Shown here piece after piece: positions 48,826 to 61,400 of a stretch of DNA of 64,000 nt. This stretch comes from Desmodesmus armatus. Its lineage: Eukaryota > Chlorophyta > Chlorophyceae > Sphaeropleales > Scenedesmaceae. The position numbers and the translations under genes are program-made. Each line of letters starts with the position of its first letter. Within the stretch, counting starts at the first letter, position 1. Location: positions 248,001 to 312,000 of the forward strand of contig VIIQ02000619.1 in the NCBI GenBank assembly GCA_007449985.2. Direction: 5' to 3'. The notes beneath the pieces are model-generated. The model ran no database searches. It had not been told where the DNA came from and was given only the letters and a program-made list of their open reading frames with translations.

Positions 48826-51422
48826 GGCGGAGTGCCAGTATGGTCATTGGTGTCGGCACGCACACAGACATGTCTGGCGTTTTCTCAGATCATTTGGTCG
48901 CTTGTCTTGCCAGGTGGTTGGCTTGCTTTTTTGCAACAGTAGACTTGCTGGATTACGTGCATACGGCACAGACTCCTGCAGGCATGTGTGTCAGGCAGGT
49001 TGCTGCATACGCTGTGCTGAGCTTTCTGCACGAGCGAGGCAGCGGCTTGTGCTGCTGGATCTTAAGCAGCGCGCTTCTGCTGCTGCTGTGAGTCTTTTTG
49101 CATAACAAGGCAGTAGCTTGTGCAGCTGTGCAGTGTGGAGCACCGGGCCTGGCTGATGAAGGCCTTGCTGCAGGGTGGTGCTGGCTGTTACTTACCAGGA
49201 AGTTGCTTGTGTCAATCTGAGCTTGTGTCGGTGTGATAGTGTGATTGTGTTTTGGGGGGCTGGGCCACGAGCTTGTGGTCGGCCAGTGGAGATGACTGCC
49301 ACTTTACACAGTGTTTTACTTGCAGCATACAAACACTGTCTGCATGATGCAGTGTGGTGTGGGCGCGTGCCTGGACTTTGCGCATGGGCGCTCTACTACC
49401 GTGTGGTGTGGCTACCTGGCTGTTGAAACCCACACGCCACTTGTGTGGGCTTCTGTTGTGAGTCGTTGATGGTGGATGTTGTGCATGGATAAGAATGTGC
49501 GCAGGTGTTATTGTGTGAGATGTCCTGAGGGCCTGAGAGGGCATACTTCTCACTTGGTGCCGTACTGCTGAGCACATTGCATGCCGTCGTATCAGACACT
49601 TCATGCATATACATGCTTGTGGCACCACACATGAGAGACAGCGCCGCCCTTCCAGCGAACCGCAGCATGCTGGCACTTTTGGCACACAGACAGCGCTCTG
49701 TGTTGGTTCTTTTGCCGCTGTGGCCATTCTTCCCTTTGGATCCACTCTTGGGTGTATGTTGGCTGCACCGAGCGCTGACATGTGAGCTGGGGTGAAGGGC
49801 GTGTGTGTGGTGGGTGCTGTGCGCCTTGTGTGGGCGGTGTGTTCGCACACCTTGCTGCAGCACATGGCCGCGTCAGTTACGGCCGAGGAGTTGGGTGGTG
49901 ATGACATATCATTCTTCAGAGCTGAGTGCGACGGTGATGTTTGCCGCTCTACTAGTACGATACAGGGACTGTATCAACACATTTGTGTGGTGGTTGCGGC
50001 ACGTTGTGAATGTGTGCTGTGGAGTAACTTGGGGCGCGGCTACCCCAGGTGTGTGTGTGTCAATCTTCTGCGTGGGCTTGTTGCTTGCACCCTCCAAGCA
50101 CCTTGTGTTGCACTGAATAGGCTCAAGGCTGTCAGGGGTTTTGGGTGGACAACCTGTGGTCTGATTGCATGCAGTGCATGCTTCCGGCAGGGATCCCTAC
50201 TAGGGCTACCTTGCCAGGTTTTTTGTTTTGTGTGGGGCGTCATGGCGGCTGCGCGCCACTTGTCTCAAAACGGGGAGGCCGAGCGGGGCTTTTTTTTATA
50301 ATTGTCGAGGGGACTGTAGCCGCACAGTGCTGCTGGCTGGTGCTCGCACTTGCACTGGCAGCTGTGCCTGGTGTTTTTTTGTGTGGGGGCTTCAAGCGGC
50401 ATCACACTCTGCCGTTGCATGCTGGCTGGATTGAGGTACTACCAGTAGCACATGCTGGCGCATAACGCTGCGTACTGTCAACCCAGATGTAAGGGTAGAC
50501 CTGTAGGTCTGCTGCGCAATGCCATGATGCCATGGCCGCTGTGTGTGTGCGTGAAGTGACTAAGCTTGTGTGTGGGTGTGGGTGCGGGTGGTTGCAGATG
50601 CTGCTGTCAGCGTGGAACTGGATCTACCGCGGCCAGGGTCCATCCCTCACCCCTTACAAACTGAATTCAATTCACCATTGTATCCTGCCGGTCGTTCTCA
50701 ACTTGAAGGCCTGCGCGGTATGGTACGCCTGGCTGTTGCTGCCAATTCTGTGCAGATGTGAGGTACTAAAGGCGTGCCTCTAGCCACAGAGTTCTCCCAC
50801 GGTGTCTGTGGGTTAGATGGGTAGGGTTACTGATGGTGGTCTTCTCCACCACTTGAGCTGGGATTCCAACAATTGTGCAGTGCACATGGGGGTACTTATG
50901 GACCGTGGGGGCTGCCACGCTTCCAGGCATTAGGGTTTAGTGGGCACATTCGTCTCATCCGTCTCATTCGTCCTATCTGTTGTTGCAGCAGCGCTTGTTG
51001 TTGATTCCGACGGCGCATGCCTTGTTCCAGCAACAGGCCTTGCCCTGAGCTTAGTGTTGTATCTGCACCAGCCACCTGCTGTAGTTCACACAGCAGCATG
51101 GAGGTCGGAGCCAGCCTGCTGCTGGTGGCCAGCCGATCGCTTTGCAATCCGCACTGCGGCCTGGAGCGAGTGCGTTTGGTGCCTGCTGTTGTGCACCCCG
51201 TTGTTGCTTCAGTCTCCGTCTGGAGGGAGGGGCGTGGATGTTTGACAGTTTGGGGGCTCGCTGGTGTCACTCCAAGGATGTGTGATGTGCGCTGGCCAGC
51301 CAGAATGCAGGACGCTTGCCTGCAGGTCCTCTTACCTGCTCTGTTTGGACAGCAGCTTGAGAAATGCTGATGCGGATGGTTGGGCACAATTGGGGTCTTT
51401 TAGTCTGTCCTCACGTAATCCA

Positions 51423-51440
51423 ATTACGTAATTACGTAAT
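51423..51440. repeat. 18-bp palindrome of two overlapping TTACGTAA sites
   Basis: ATTACGTAATTACGTAAT is a perfect palindrome made of two bZIP-type TTACGTAA cores. Single ACGTAAT cores recur at about 51413 and 51478, and a GTGACA-AAG-TGTCAC hairpin follows at once. Confidence 0.8.
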
Positions 51441-53145
51441 CCGTGACAAAGTGTCACCTCCACAAGGCCTTTGCATCACGTAATGATGCCTCCAGCAATG
51501 CACTGACGAAGTGGGGTCTTTTTGCCATCACATCAACGTGGCTGTGGTTTTGTGCTGTTTGTAGGGTTTTTTTGAGCGGATCTCAGGGACTTGGGTTGCA
51601 GTTTGCGTATGAAGAGCTTGATTGCTGCATGGCAAACACTCTTCACTTGTAGGGGGTAGATCGGGGTGCCTGAACCCACAAAACTCAAGGCATGCCGATG
51701 CGGGCAGTACTTGCAAGATATGTTTGTTGTGTTAGTATCCTGCACGGGCCTGTCTTGCATGCTGCTGTTGTCCTTGTCCCGGTGATTCGTGGATGTTTGT
51801 GGCGCAGGTCACTCCGCTGAGCTTGCAGCTTGCATCTCAGTGCGGGTGAGTGCTGGCCAAATCCATGCAGCTTGTTGAGCATGCCGCTCACACTGCCGCC
51901 CCTGTGGTTGTGCATAGCGCTGTTGCCAACGGTTGTGGCCCCTGAGTTGGCTGTGCAGCAACGCAACGGGCCTGCCTACCTTATTTTCAACAGCAAAGGA
52001 GCTTGCTGAGCCAGCTTGCTCTGACAATAGCCAGCTTGCCTTCATGCAGCCAGCTTTTTCACAAGGTCAAGACATCAGCGATGATGCAGCCGCCGGACAG
52101 CAACGTAGCGGTGTTACATCCCGCCCGTACCAGATCTGTGATTGGGCATTTCATGTGGTGTCCCCATCTGTGTCATCTGTGCAATTGTATGGTTCGGTGT
52201 TCCTGCACCTGCCTGTAGCCGCAGGGCCTAACAGCAGCTTGTCTTCCCGCTTCCTTGGCGGTCCTGTTCAGCAAGGGGTACTAGTGAGCAACAAAAGCGT
52301 TACTACTACTAATCCTGATGTGTGGTGCAGTTTGTGTCTTGTGGCTTGTCCCCTGGCAGTCACACCGCCAGCTGGGCAATGGTGAGTTTTGCAATGGCTT
52401 TGTGACAGTGGGTGCTCCATTGATCAGTCGTGCCTTGGCTCCGTGATGGGTGATGGGACATCGTGGTTTGCGTATGAGATAGCTCGTAGGTGCATACAGG
52501 TCTCTATGTGTATGGATGGCGAGGGTTGTCTGTGCTGTGAATCGTACGTCACACAGTGTGTAACACATATCAAACAGCAGGAAGTTGGCGCACTGCACAT
52601 ATTCTTGTTTGGCTCAAGCAACTGCTCAATTAAAATGCAAGCATGCAGTGCCTAGCACGTGTGGCAGGCTCTGGAGGCAGTCAGGTGCTTGGTGCAGCAG
52701 TGCTCGCTAATGCTTTACAAAGTAATGACCTCACTTGAACGCTGTTGCCTTGGATGGCTGCTGCTGGGTGTAAAACTGTCGAAGCTGCATCCGTTTCGTG
52801 CTGGGTGCTGGCACCACCCTATGGGTTCACCATGAATGCATCAAGTGAGGGGAAAGGTGTTCCAAGATATTTCGCAAGCCGCTACGCATCACGCCAGCCC
52901 TACAGGATGTGCCAGCACAGGGAAAGGGCGGTCAGTACATGGCTCCTCAGCCTTGGCAACCGCTGCAAAGAGTCTGCTTCAGTCAGTGAAAAGCCACCTA
53001 GACAATGAAAGCCGCCTCTGGGCCCCCTGTCCCCGACATGGATTCAAAAACCACTCAACCATACCACCCAATACCACATTGGCCATTTCTTGGCTGGTGC
53101 GCACGCTGTGACAGGTCAGGGAATGCAGGAGCGACCAACACCAGG

Positions 53146-53184
53146 CCACACCCCTGCCCCAACAGGGTTGGGGCAGGGGTGTGG
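53146..53184. repeat. Perfect 18-bp-arm hairpin, C/G-rich
   Basis: CCACACCCCTGCCCCAAC and its exact reverse complement are separated by only AGG. A further G-rich run continues to about 53202, so the right side could also form a G-quadruplex. It lies just upstream of the TATA-like box. Confidence 0.9.
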
Positions 53185-53216
53185 GGGCAGGGGGTGGGAG
53201 GGGCTGAGTGAGCGAA

Positions 53217-53224
53217 TTTATAAG
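53217..53224 (+). promoter_or_regulatory. TATA-like box upstream of the phosphatase gene
   Basis: TTTATAAG lies 64 bp before an ATG at 53288 that opens a short frame (MARSADTEDCDW). If this is the true start, the phosphatase N-terminus begins here. The splice from that frame into 53694 is possible in phase but uses a poor donor, so this is tentative. Confidence 0.35.
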
Positions 53225-53693
53225 TTGTGCATGCAACTGTAGGGTGTTGCAGGTGTTGACTAAGCAAGCACAGTACAGTATGCCACGATGGCAAGATCAG
53301 CTGATACAGAAGACTGCGACTGGGTGGTCATGATTGGCGTGTTTGTCTGCTGTATGTGAAACACATGAAAAGGGATGGGGGCCATTGAGTAGACCTGCAC
53401 AACATTGGCACCTGTGCTGTAGGCAGGACCCTGTCATGTGCCTCCTGGGTGGGTTGAGATGACACACTTCCTTTGTGTGGTACCCCCTTCAGTATGTACA
53501 TTATGCGTTTGCTGGAACTGTCAGGCCCTTTGTGGCCCTCTGTGCTGCTCAACATATTTTGAATCACGACTGCTTCTGCTTCTTTGCCGTTCCCTATCGT
53601 CCTTGGGCTGCAACTTGCACAGTGTATATATGCTTCCATTTCGCTTGCTATGTACATCGGGTTCTGGTGAAGTATGCTGTTCCCATTCTTCAG

Positions 53694-56600
53694 GTCCCGT
53701 TTTATCTCAGAAGCAGCTTGGACAAAGGATACCGAGGACAACGTGACACACAGCACAGAGGACAACAGCACCGACCAGCCTCTGGTCAGGATGGCCGGGT
53801 GTGGACCAGCAGCTGTCAGGGGTATGTCACACGAAACCAACAGCAGTACCACAGTGTATCCACAGCTGGACTGCTCAGGGACATGCTGCAGTGGTCTGCA
53901 AGGACTAAGGGGACTGTAGATAGCTGCATTCCAAGAGATCAACGTGGTTGTTACTTGTCTCTGCTTGCCTGGGTCAGGTCCCTCAAACTTCATTCGACCG
54001 CTCATGCTGGATTTGAACACCCTGCCCCGTGAGGATGGGCCGCCCAGCGAGTCGGTCCTGAAGCGTCAGAAGTTTGCTGTTTTTGAGAAGCACTGTTCAC
54101 AAGTGGGTGCAGCAGCAACACAGCTGCCTCCTGGTGGCATGTTATACAACATGAGCAGCACAGCCCTCAGCACCTTGACCCCAGTATCAAGCAGTAGCAG
54201 TCATGTTGCAGCAGCGTACGCAGAGCTGTGTTGGCTTGTCAAAATCCCACGCTGCATGCAAGATAAACGCTGCTGCTGCGGCGGCGGCGGCGGGACGCGG
54301 CGGGGGCGGCCGCAGTAGTTCATGTACATTCTGCAATGCACCTGATGTGCACTCAACACACACTGTTGCCTGCAACAGGTGGCGGATGGACTGTTCGTCT
54401 CTGGGGAGGCTGTTGCGAAAGACAGGGACATCTTACGGCAGCACAACATCAGCCATGTGGTGAACTGCGTGGGGTTCATGTACCCCGAGTACCACAAGGC
54501 AGACGGCATACAGTACAAAACTTTGTGGCTGCAAGGTGCGGCGGCCACAGCTTGCGGAAGCACCTGACAGCCTGCTGCAGCAGCAGTCACCATACAGCAG
54601 GCCTGGCCATCCAGCAACAACAGCATTGTACGGCAGCCACAGGGGTTGAAGGGCACTGCTGCTCTGCTCAGTGACAATCCTGTCTGAACTCTGGCTGGCT
54701 CTGCATGGCTGCCGCACAAGTCACCTGGGACATTTGAACATCTCTGCAGGACAACAACGATGCTGTTTGCACCTGCTGTTTGCTGCTGCAGACTCCCCGC
54801 AAGAAGACATACTCTGTGTATTATATGACACGTTTGACTTCATTGAGGCAGCACGCAAAGGCAGCAGCTCCACAGGTGCAACCAGCAGGCAGCAGCAGCA
54901 GGGCAGCGGGGGCAGGGTGCCACCCCTGGCGCTCCAGCAGCAGCCGCAGCAGCGGTTCCTGCAGCAGCAGCAATCGCAGCAGCAGCAGCAGCAAAGCGCT
55001 GGGCGCGTGCTGGTGCATTGCAGCCAGGGCGTCTCGCGCAGCACCACCATCGCAATCGCATACCTTATGTGGCGGACGGGGGGTTCGTATGACGAGGTGT
55101 ACCAAGCCGTGCGGGCGCTGCGGGGCGTCACCAGCCCCAACGTCGGCTTCATGTGCCAACTCATAAACTGGGCGGTGAGCCTGCAGTCAGATCTGAGACG
55201 GTCGGGCTGAGGAGAGCCTGTATAGGCAGCCTGCTGCTGCTGGCAGTTCACACCACACGCCATGACGTCTGCACGCACCAGCAGTTGCCAGCCAGGACTC
55301 TGAGGCATGCTGTTGTCTGCTTCCTCGCTGCCTTTTCACACAAATTGCGTGGCAATGCTCTTACCCTGTGTGCTTGGATCTCGTATGACCAATATGTGCC
55401 CATGTTTGTGTTTGGCTGCATGTTATGGCCCGCAGAAGCGGCGGCAGCGGCCGCCCACGCGAGTGCGTCTGTACCGCATCAGCCCGCACTGTAAGGAGCA
55501 ACCCCTGTACCTGGTGCCTAAGGCTGTCAGCCCCAAGCCTGGCTGCAGCCACCCTGACTGGACGCAGCTGGACCCCCGTGGCTGCTTCGTGGCTCACCTC
55601 AACAACAAGGTGCGGCTATACCCTGCGGATGCGGCGGCTTTAGGGATGAGCTACAGCAGCCGCGTATGCTTCAATTGCATGCCCCAAAGTTGTCAAGTGT
55701 TTCACAGCGCAGCGTGTGCCTGCACACATCAGCACATCGTGATGTTGAGGACGGCTGGTGACGCCCAGGCCGAGGCAGCGCATGCCAGCTCGTGCAACTG
55801 CTACCTGACTATCGTTACATGCACCAGTGCTGCAGCAGCAGCTGGAAGCCCTGACGCCCTTTAGTATCCTGAGTTGCTAGGTGCATGACTGCCTGCCCTG
55901 CCGCCCGGCTCTGTGCTGCACACTTGTGTGTTGGCCTGCGCCTGTAGGTGTATGTGTGGAAAGGCCAGCACTGTGTGCACAGCATGCTGGAGGCAGGGGT
56001 GCAGGCGGCAGCGCGGCTGTCCCGCTACGAGGGCGCACCTGCAGCGCAGGTGGTGCGGCAAGGTGGGCGCACGCTTGCATGCTTGCATGCTGCTGTTCCT
56101 TTTTCTTTGGTTTTACCAGGTTTTACCATGCTGCTGTTACTGTGCTGTTGCTGGTAAGGATTTGGAGCCTTCTGGGCTTTTGCGCAGCAGTCCTGCGGCA
56201 TGGCAAGCTGTGATTGTTGCTGTGGTGGCCTGCAGGAGAGGAGCCGGCGGACTTGCTGGCTGCTCTGGCGCCAGCGGGCAGTCAGGGTGGCAGCAGTACC
56301 TGCCAAAGCAGCAGCTGCTGCACGCGAGCTGAGAGTGCAGCCGCGTCTGGGGAGCCGTCCAGCAACAACCTGGCTGGAGCGGCGGCAGCAGCAGCAGCAG
56401 CGGCTGCGGCAGATGCTGGCGGTGGGCAGCGGCAGGCTGCAGCAGCGGTGGTTGGCGGCGGCTGGTCCAGCAGCAGTCAGCAGCAGCAGGAGGAGGAAGG
56501 TGACGGGGATACCGAAATGACGCCCTCTTCAGCAGCAGGTGAGGACAGCCATGCTGGTCTGAGGTGTTTGAAGGTTTGTTCTAGCACTACCGCAGATTTG

Positions 56601-58201
56601 CAGCTTGTGGCTGCGCAGCATGGCACACGCTGCAGTTGCGTTGCACACGCAGTCTTGCAAAGGTGTCACTGCTTGCAGCTCCAGCATACAATCAGCGCTG
56701 TTGGAGCCAGATACGGAACCCTTTGGCTGATAAAGTGTTGGGTGCAAGACCATGCCAACTTGGCATCAGCTTGTGAAGCTGTCATAGAGTTCGAATGTGT
56801 CTGTTCTGTGCTTGCAGGCAGTCGTCCGCACAGCGCTGGGCAGGAGCAGCAGCAGCAGCAGGCACTGCCAGGGTTGCAGCAGCGAGAGCATCAGCAGCTG
56901 GAGCAGCAGGTGTCCTTGCCAGCCGGCGGCGTGCCGGCACAGAGTGGCAGCAGCCAGCAGCAGGCAGCTGGGCCCTCTGGTGCTGCAGCAGCAGCTGCTG
57001 CTGCACAGGTGCTGCTGGGGGTGCAGTTGGGTCCTGCGGGTAGCTTGAGGGAGCTACAGCAGGTGGCTGACTACGATGTTGACTTTGACCGGTGGTTTGG
57101 GGCGCTGCATAAGGGCAGCCAGTCGGAAGGAGGTGAGTGCAGTGCTATACTGGTTATATTGCAGCTCAGGGGTACTGGCTTGCACGATAGGACGGCGGCC
57201 AGAGGTGCATGCGGATCGGTCGGCAGGCAATGGGAGCTGGCAGCAGATGACTTGTGCCTGCAATTGACGGTCCTGGGCATCGATTGAGGACCGCAATAGT
57301 CGGTCTTTTGATGGTTGTTGCACCCAAGTGTGCAGCTGCACGGCACAGTGTCTATGAATGGCTTGTTCCTGGGCTGCGACGCATGGTCGAAACGCTTGTG
57401 CTGCTTCTGGGTGGGGTGCATGCAGGTCGTCAGACCCCTCGCTCGCCACTGATGGCTGCTGGTGGTGCTTGGGAGGAGGGTGTGCTGGCACACTCACCCA
57501 AGGCTGGATCACCAGCTGCGCTCGAGGGCCGGGACCGGAAGTACAGCCGCAGCGACAGCGAGGGGTGAGTGGTGGAGTGAGGGTGGGGGGCAGGGGGCTT
57601 GCGACAGGCCGCAGAAAGGGACACAATACCTGCCGTTGAAATTAGGCACGTGCAGTATATGATTTCAGTGGGGCTAGCGGGTTGCAGGAAGCCTGGGGAG
57701 AATGTCGCAGGGCACAGGCAAAGCTATGGGCTGCTGTATTGCTGGTGGGCGTTTGCCGGCAGCAGCTGAATGTTGACATCATCAAGAAGCTGCCTGGCAG
57801 CTGCTAGCACTGGTACGTCCTGTGTATCTGACATTGCGTCTTTTGCCAACACAGCCCATGATCGGCTGTGGACCGCTGCTGTTGCTTGTCCTGCTGTGTG
57901 TGCTGTGATCAGGCGTGCGGTTGTGCCGTCCTGCCGCCAGCCTGGGCGCCTCAGCACCAGCAGCAGTCAGGCATGGCCAGACAGCAGCACACCACGTTCA
58001 GCGCTCAATGCAGCAGCGGCTGCACCTGCTGGCCCAGTGTCGATATCAGAGGGTGGTGGGTACGGTGCAGCAGCAGCGGGGCAGGCACGGGCCCATGCAG
58101 CTGCTGCAGGTGCAGCAGCCGAGGACTGGATGCCTGTTGAGGCCACTCCTGCAGCTGCTGAGGTGGAGATGCGACACAGCAGCACAGACGATAGCTTGTA
58201 A
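53694..58201 (+). CDS. MKP1: MKP1-type dual-specificity MAP kinase phosphatase with gelsolin-like segment
   Basis: Exons in consistent phase: 53694-53821 (tentative), 53978-54102, 54379-54535, 54792-55174, 55436-55609, 55948-56062, 56236-56538, 56818-57132, 57426-57564 and 57913-58201. The first coding exon is unresolved. The order matches plant MKP1: RPLMLDL and FAVFEKHCSQ-VADGLFVSG, then NCVGFMYPEYHKADG, LWLQ-DSPQEDI and the active-site loop HCSQGVSRSTT (Cys codon at 55019, Arg at 55037). Next are a gelsolin-like stretch (LDPRGCFVAHLNNK-VYVWKGQHC, VVRQGEEP) and the ADYDVDFDRWF motif also found in plant MKP1. About 45 residues of Gln/Ser repeat are inserted just before the catalytic strand. 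Long Ala/Gln tails sit between the later motifs. Plant MKP1 inactivates stress MAP kinases; the same is inferred here. The stop codon is at 58199. Confidence 0.88.
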
Positions 58202-58499
58202 CATCAGGGCGTTGCCCCAACAGCTTCAGGCCACTCCGGCATCACTGGATCCTCCGGAGGTTGGGTCACACTTTACCAGGGCCTCGTTCTGCGGCAAATG
58301 CGGTGCTCCAAGCTTTTGTGAGTTCCATTAAAAGCTGCAATGCGAGCAATCCTGCCAAAAAGTCAAAGCACTGAGACAAAAAGCACTCGTGGTCCCGACT
58401 TCCGTCCCGTTCCTCAGACTCCTCACAGCGACGCACTTTGGCACAATCAATAGTTTCTTGTGTCTCATATGATGCGACCATAGGTGCTGTGCAGCAGTC

Positions 58500-61400
58500 A
58501 TGGTGCGCTTGGTGCCCAGTAGCCTCGTGCTGCTGTGCCTTCTGATCGCCCCTGGGCTCACAACAGCATCGCTGCCCTACAACAATAACTACCTACATCT
58601 AGTTGATCAACACCGAAAGTTGCAGAGCAGCGCTGCAGAGCCACCGCAGCAGGGCAGCTGCACAGGTGAGTTCCTACTGCACCTCTCTGCAGCAGTAGCA
58701 GATGCACGCACCACGGCATGGAGCTTAGAGACGCACATGTGTCCGTTGTTATCTAACCAACACCACATTGCTGCATGGAGAGACAGAGCTTGTCCAGGAC
58801 CCGTCAGTCACTGCCCTGCTGCTGTGGGTGGGGTCTCCTGTTACAGGGCGGGAAGCAGGCGAGGCTATACCTGGACAGTACATTGTTGTTTTTGACACAT
58901 CAAAAGTCTCGACAGTCACTGAAGGCGTGGCAGCGTGAGTACCCTGTGCTGCAGCCAGCCACTCGGTCCTGCCCACCCCATGCTTTGCCTGCTTGTTGGC
59001 TGTTTTTGGCAGCAGACAATGCAGTTGCACAACTGCTGCAGAAGCTTGGTCAATTCAGGATCAGGACTCTGCAGCAGCGCAGCCGTCGCTACACTACCAA
59101 CAATGTCATGGCCAGCTTGCGTAGGATCAAGACAGAAGCTGCACTGCACCACATCCTCAGACCCTACACAGTAGCGGTCATCCTGCAGCCAGGCCCTTGA
59201 TCGCATGCCAGCACCCACGAAGCATCCCAATAGTGCCTGCAGCGCAGAATGCAGAACAACACAAGCAACAGCAGCCCACCAATGCACCCCATATCAAGCA
59301 GTCAGCCCATGGTGACACTGATACAGTTGCCAGGGGTCTGATACCTCTTGTCATGGCCTGCAGGGTAAGGAAGAGTTTACAGGAGCAGCAGCCGCAGCCC
59401 ATACCCACAGCTGCCTCCATTGGCGCGCAGACATCCCCAGCTGACCCCTTTGCTGTGGTGAACAAACTCACCACAGTCACTGAGGGGAGCAATGGGCGAG
59501 GGAGGAGACTGTTGGGGCGGCGAAGCAGACGGTCACCCTACCTGGGAGCAGTAGTGAGGGTGAGCGGGAACAGCAGTGCCACAGTGCTGTTTGACATGGT
59601 GCAAGGCGGACGAAGCATTGTAGTTCGCAGGAGCAGCCGTATCTAGGGCAGCAACTGGGCCGTGAAGGGCCAGCAGCAGTCATGTTGCAGGGCAGCAGTA
59701 GTGACGTTGGAGTACAGCAGCTGTCGTTCACAGGATGGCCGCTGATGTAGGGCCACAGCAGTGGTGTTGCAGCAGCAGCTTGGAAGGGCCTGGCTGTAGC
59801 GGGATGAACTGCATGGGCCTAGCTGAGCATGCTTGCAGCACAACCGCATGCCTACTCAGGCACTTGGCAATCTCTGGCAGCTCTGGCACAACATGCGGGC
59901 TGCACCATAGGTGTATGTCATACGCCCTTGTCATACATGCAAACCCACTCAGCACCGAATACCATCTCTCAACACAATCTGACTGCAAAGCCAGACTTGT
60001 GTGTGAAAGACACCAAGCTTGAGACATACGTGTGTGTGGCTGCCTTGCATGTGCAGGTGCCGCCTGGGCCTGCCGGTGATGCCTTGATGCAGAGCATCAG
60101 TGCTGCTCCCGCTGTCAAGACAGCGGTGCCCGATGTGTGCGTCAAAGCGCTTGTCAGTGAGTCACCGTGCATGGGGGCACAAATGCAAGGCCTGTCGTCT
60201 CTGGATAGGGGTTGAGGCCGTAGACCGGCATACATTGTTTGGCTACTATCAACAGCCAGGCATGTCACTGTCACTGTGGTTGTTGCCGCCAGTGCCAATC
60301 CAGTATTTCTCCGCGTCAGCAGAGCTGCAGTGACCAACTCAAGCAGCATGCACTGCGCCGGGGCCTCACATACTGTGATCGGACACTCGCTGACTGTGCC
60401 GTGCTGTGCTATGCTGTGCTGTGCTGCAGCCCAGGAGCCGTTCAGCTGCCTACCAGCCACAATGCTCTCCAGCTCTATCCAATGGCCGGTTGCCTCCGCA
60501 ACATGGGAGGGCTGTCTCACAAGCACCACATACCTAGCTTGGTATGGCGAGCGGTGTGGCAACTCCTTCAGTCAAGTCCGTTGGACCGGCGTGTATGCCT
60601 TTAACACACTCACTGGGGCCAGGCTGGCGAATTGTGTCAAGCAGCGGCCGGCAACAGGCACACTCAGCGCTGACCTGAGATTTTGGCTAGGGGAGTGCGG
60701 TGTCACGCCGGCGGCCCTGGGGACGGTGCCAAACAGAGTCTGTCAAGATCCTTATGTTCGTAAGTTTGCGCGCTGCGCTTCAGCTCTTATTTCTTGAATG
60801 TTGCTTACTGAGCCATTTATGCCATGCACCTGTAGTGTCACACGGCTCACATGACACGTCACATGTCACACATGTGTGACACACGGGCTGCATCTAGCAG
60901 ATACATGTCATGTAATCAACCATGTTATCTCTGAGCCTGTGAGTCTGTGATCTTGGCTGCAAGCAGTGCCTTGAGTCCTCCTGCGTGCAAAGTATGCTCC
61001 CACCAGCATGCAGGATCCCCACTGCAGCCTTTGTCTGCACTGCCCCTGCACCTCACTACTGCTGCCCCTGCCCTTCCTCGTACGGCCCACCCCACCCTGC
61101 AGCTGACACCCAAACCCCTTTGTCACTACTGCCCCTGCGCCGCACTACTGCCGCTCCTGTCCTTGCCACCTGTACCCCCACCCCACCCCGCAGCTGACAA
61201 CATCATTCCCGCAGAGCAACAAGGCTGCATGGTCTACAACTTCACAGCGGCAGAGCAGACAGCTCACATCTTCCACCCGATTGAGGGCTGCGGCACATCT
61301 CAGCCTGTCAGCATGACATACAAGGGCCAGCGCTGCAGCGGCGGCAGCGCGAGCAGCAGCAACAGAGCCGGCGTTCTCTGGCAAACCGCGGAGCCTACAG

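Larger units (their letters stand above)
48433..53693. other. 5-kb region without a recognisable gene
   Basis: Apart from the 3' untranslated region of the zinc-finger gene on the left and the unresolved 5' end of the phosphatase gene on the right, I find no domain-bearing frame on either strand. The longest frames (for example 49907-49212 minus) are Thr/His/Ser-rich without homology I recognise. Visible structure is the TTACGTAA palindrome cluster (51412-51484), a G-rich hairpin (53146-53184) and a TATA-like box (53217-53224). A long non-coding RNA is possible but not shown. Confidence 0.5.

Noticed and set aside
49212..49907. 231-residue minus-strand frame
   Set aside because: Thr/His/Pro-rich without a domain; composition looks like the complement of a TG-rich non-coding stretch.
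50896..51387. 163-residue minus-strand frame with Gln-rich end
   Set aside because: No homology, no partner exons and no initiation context; considered chance.
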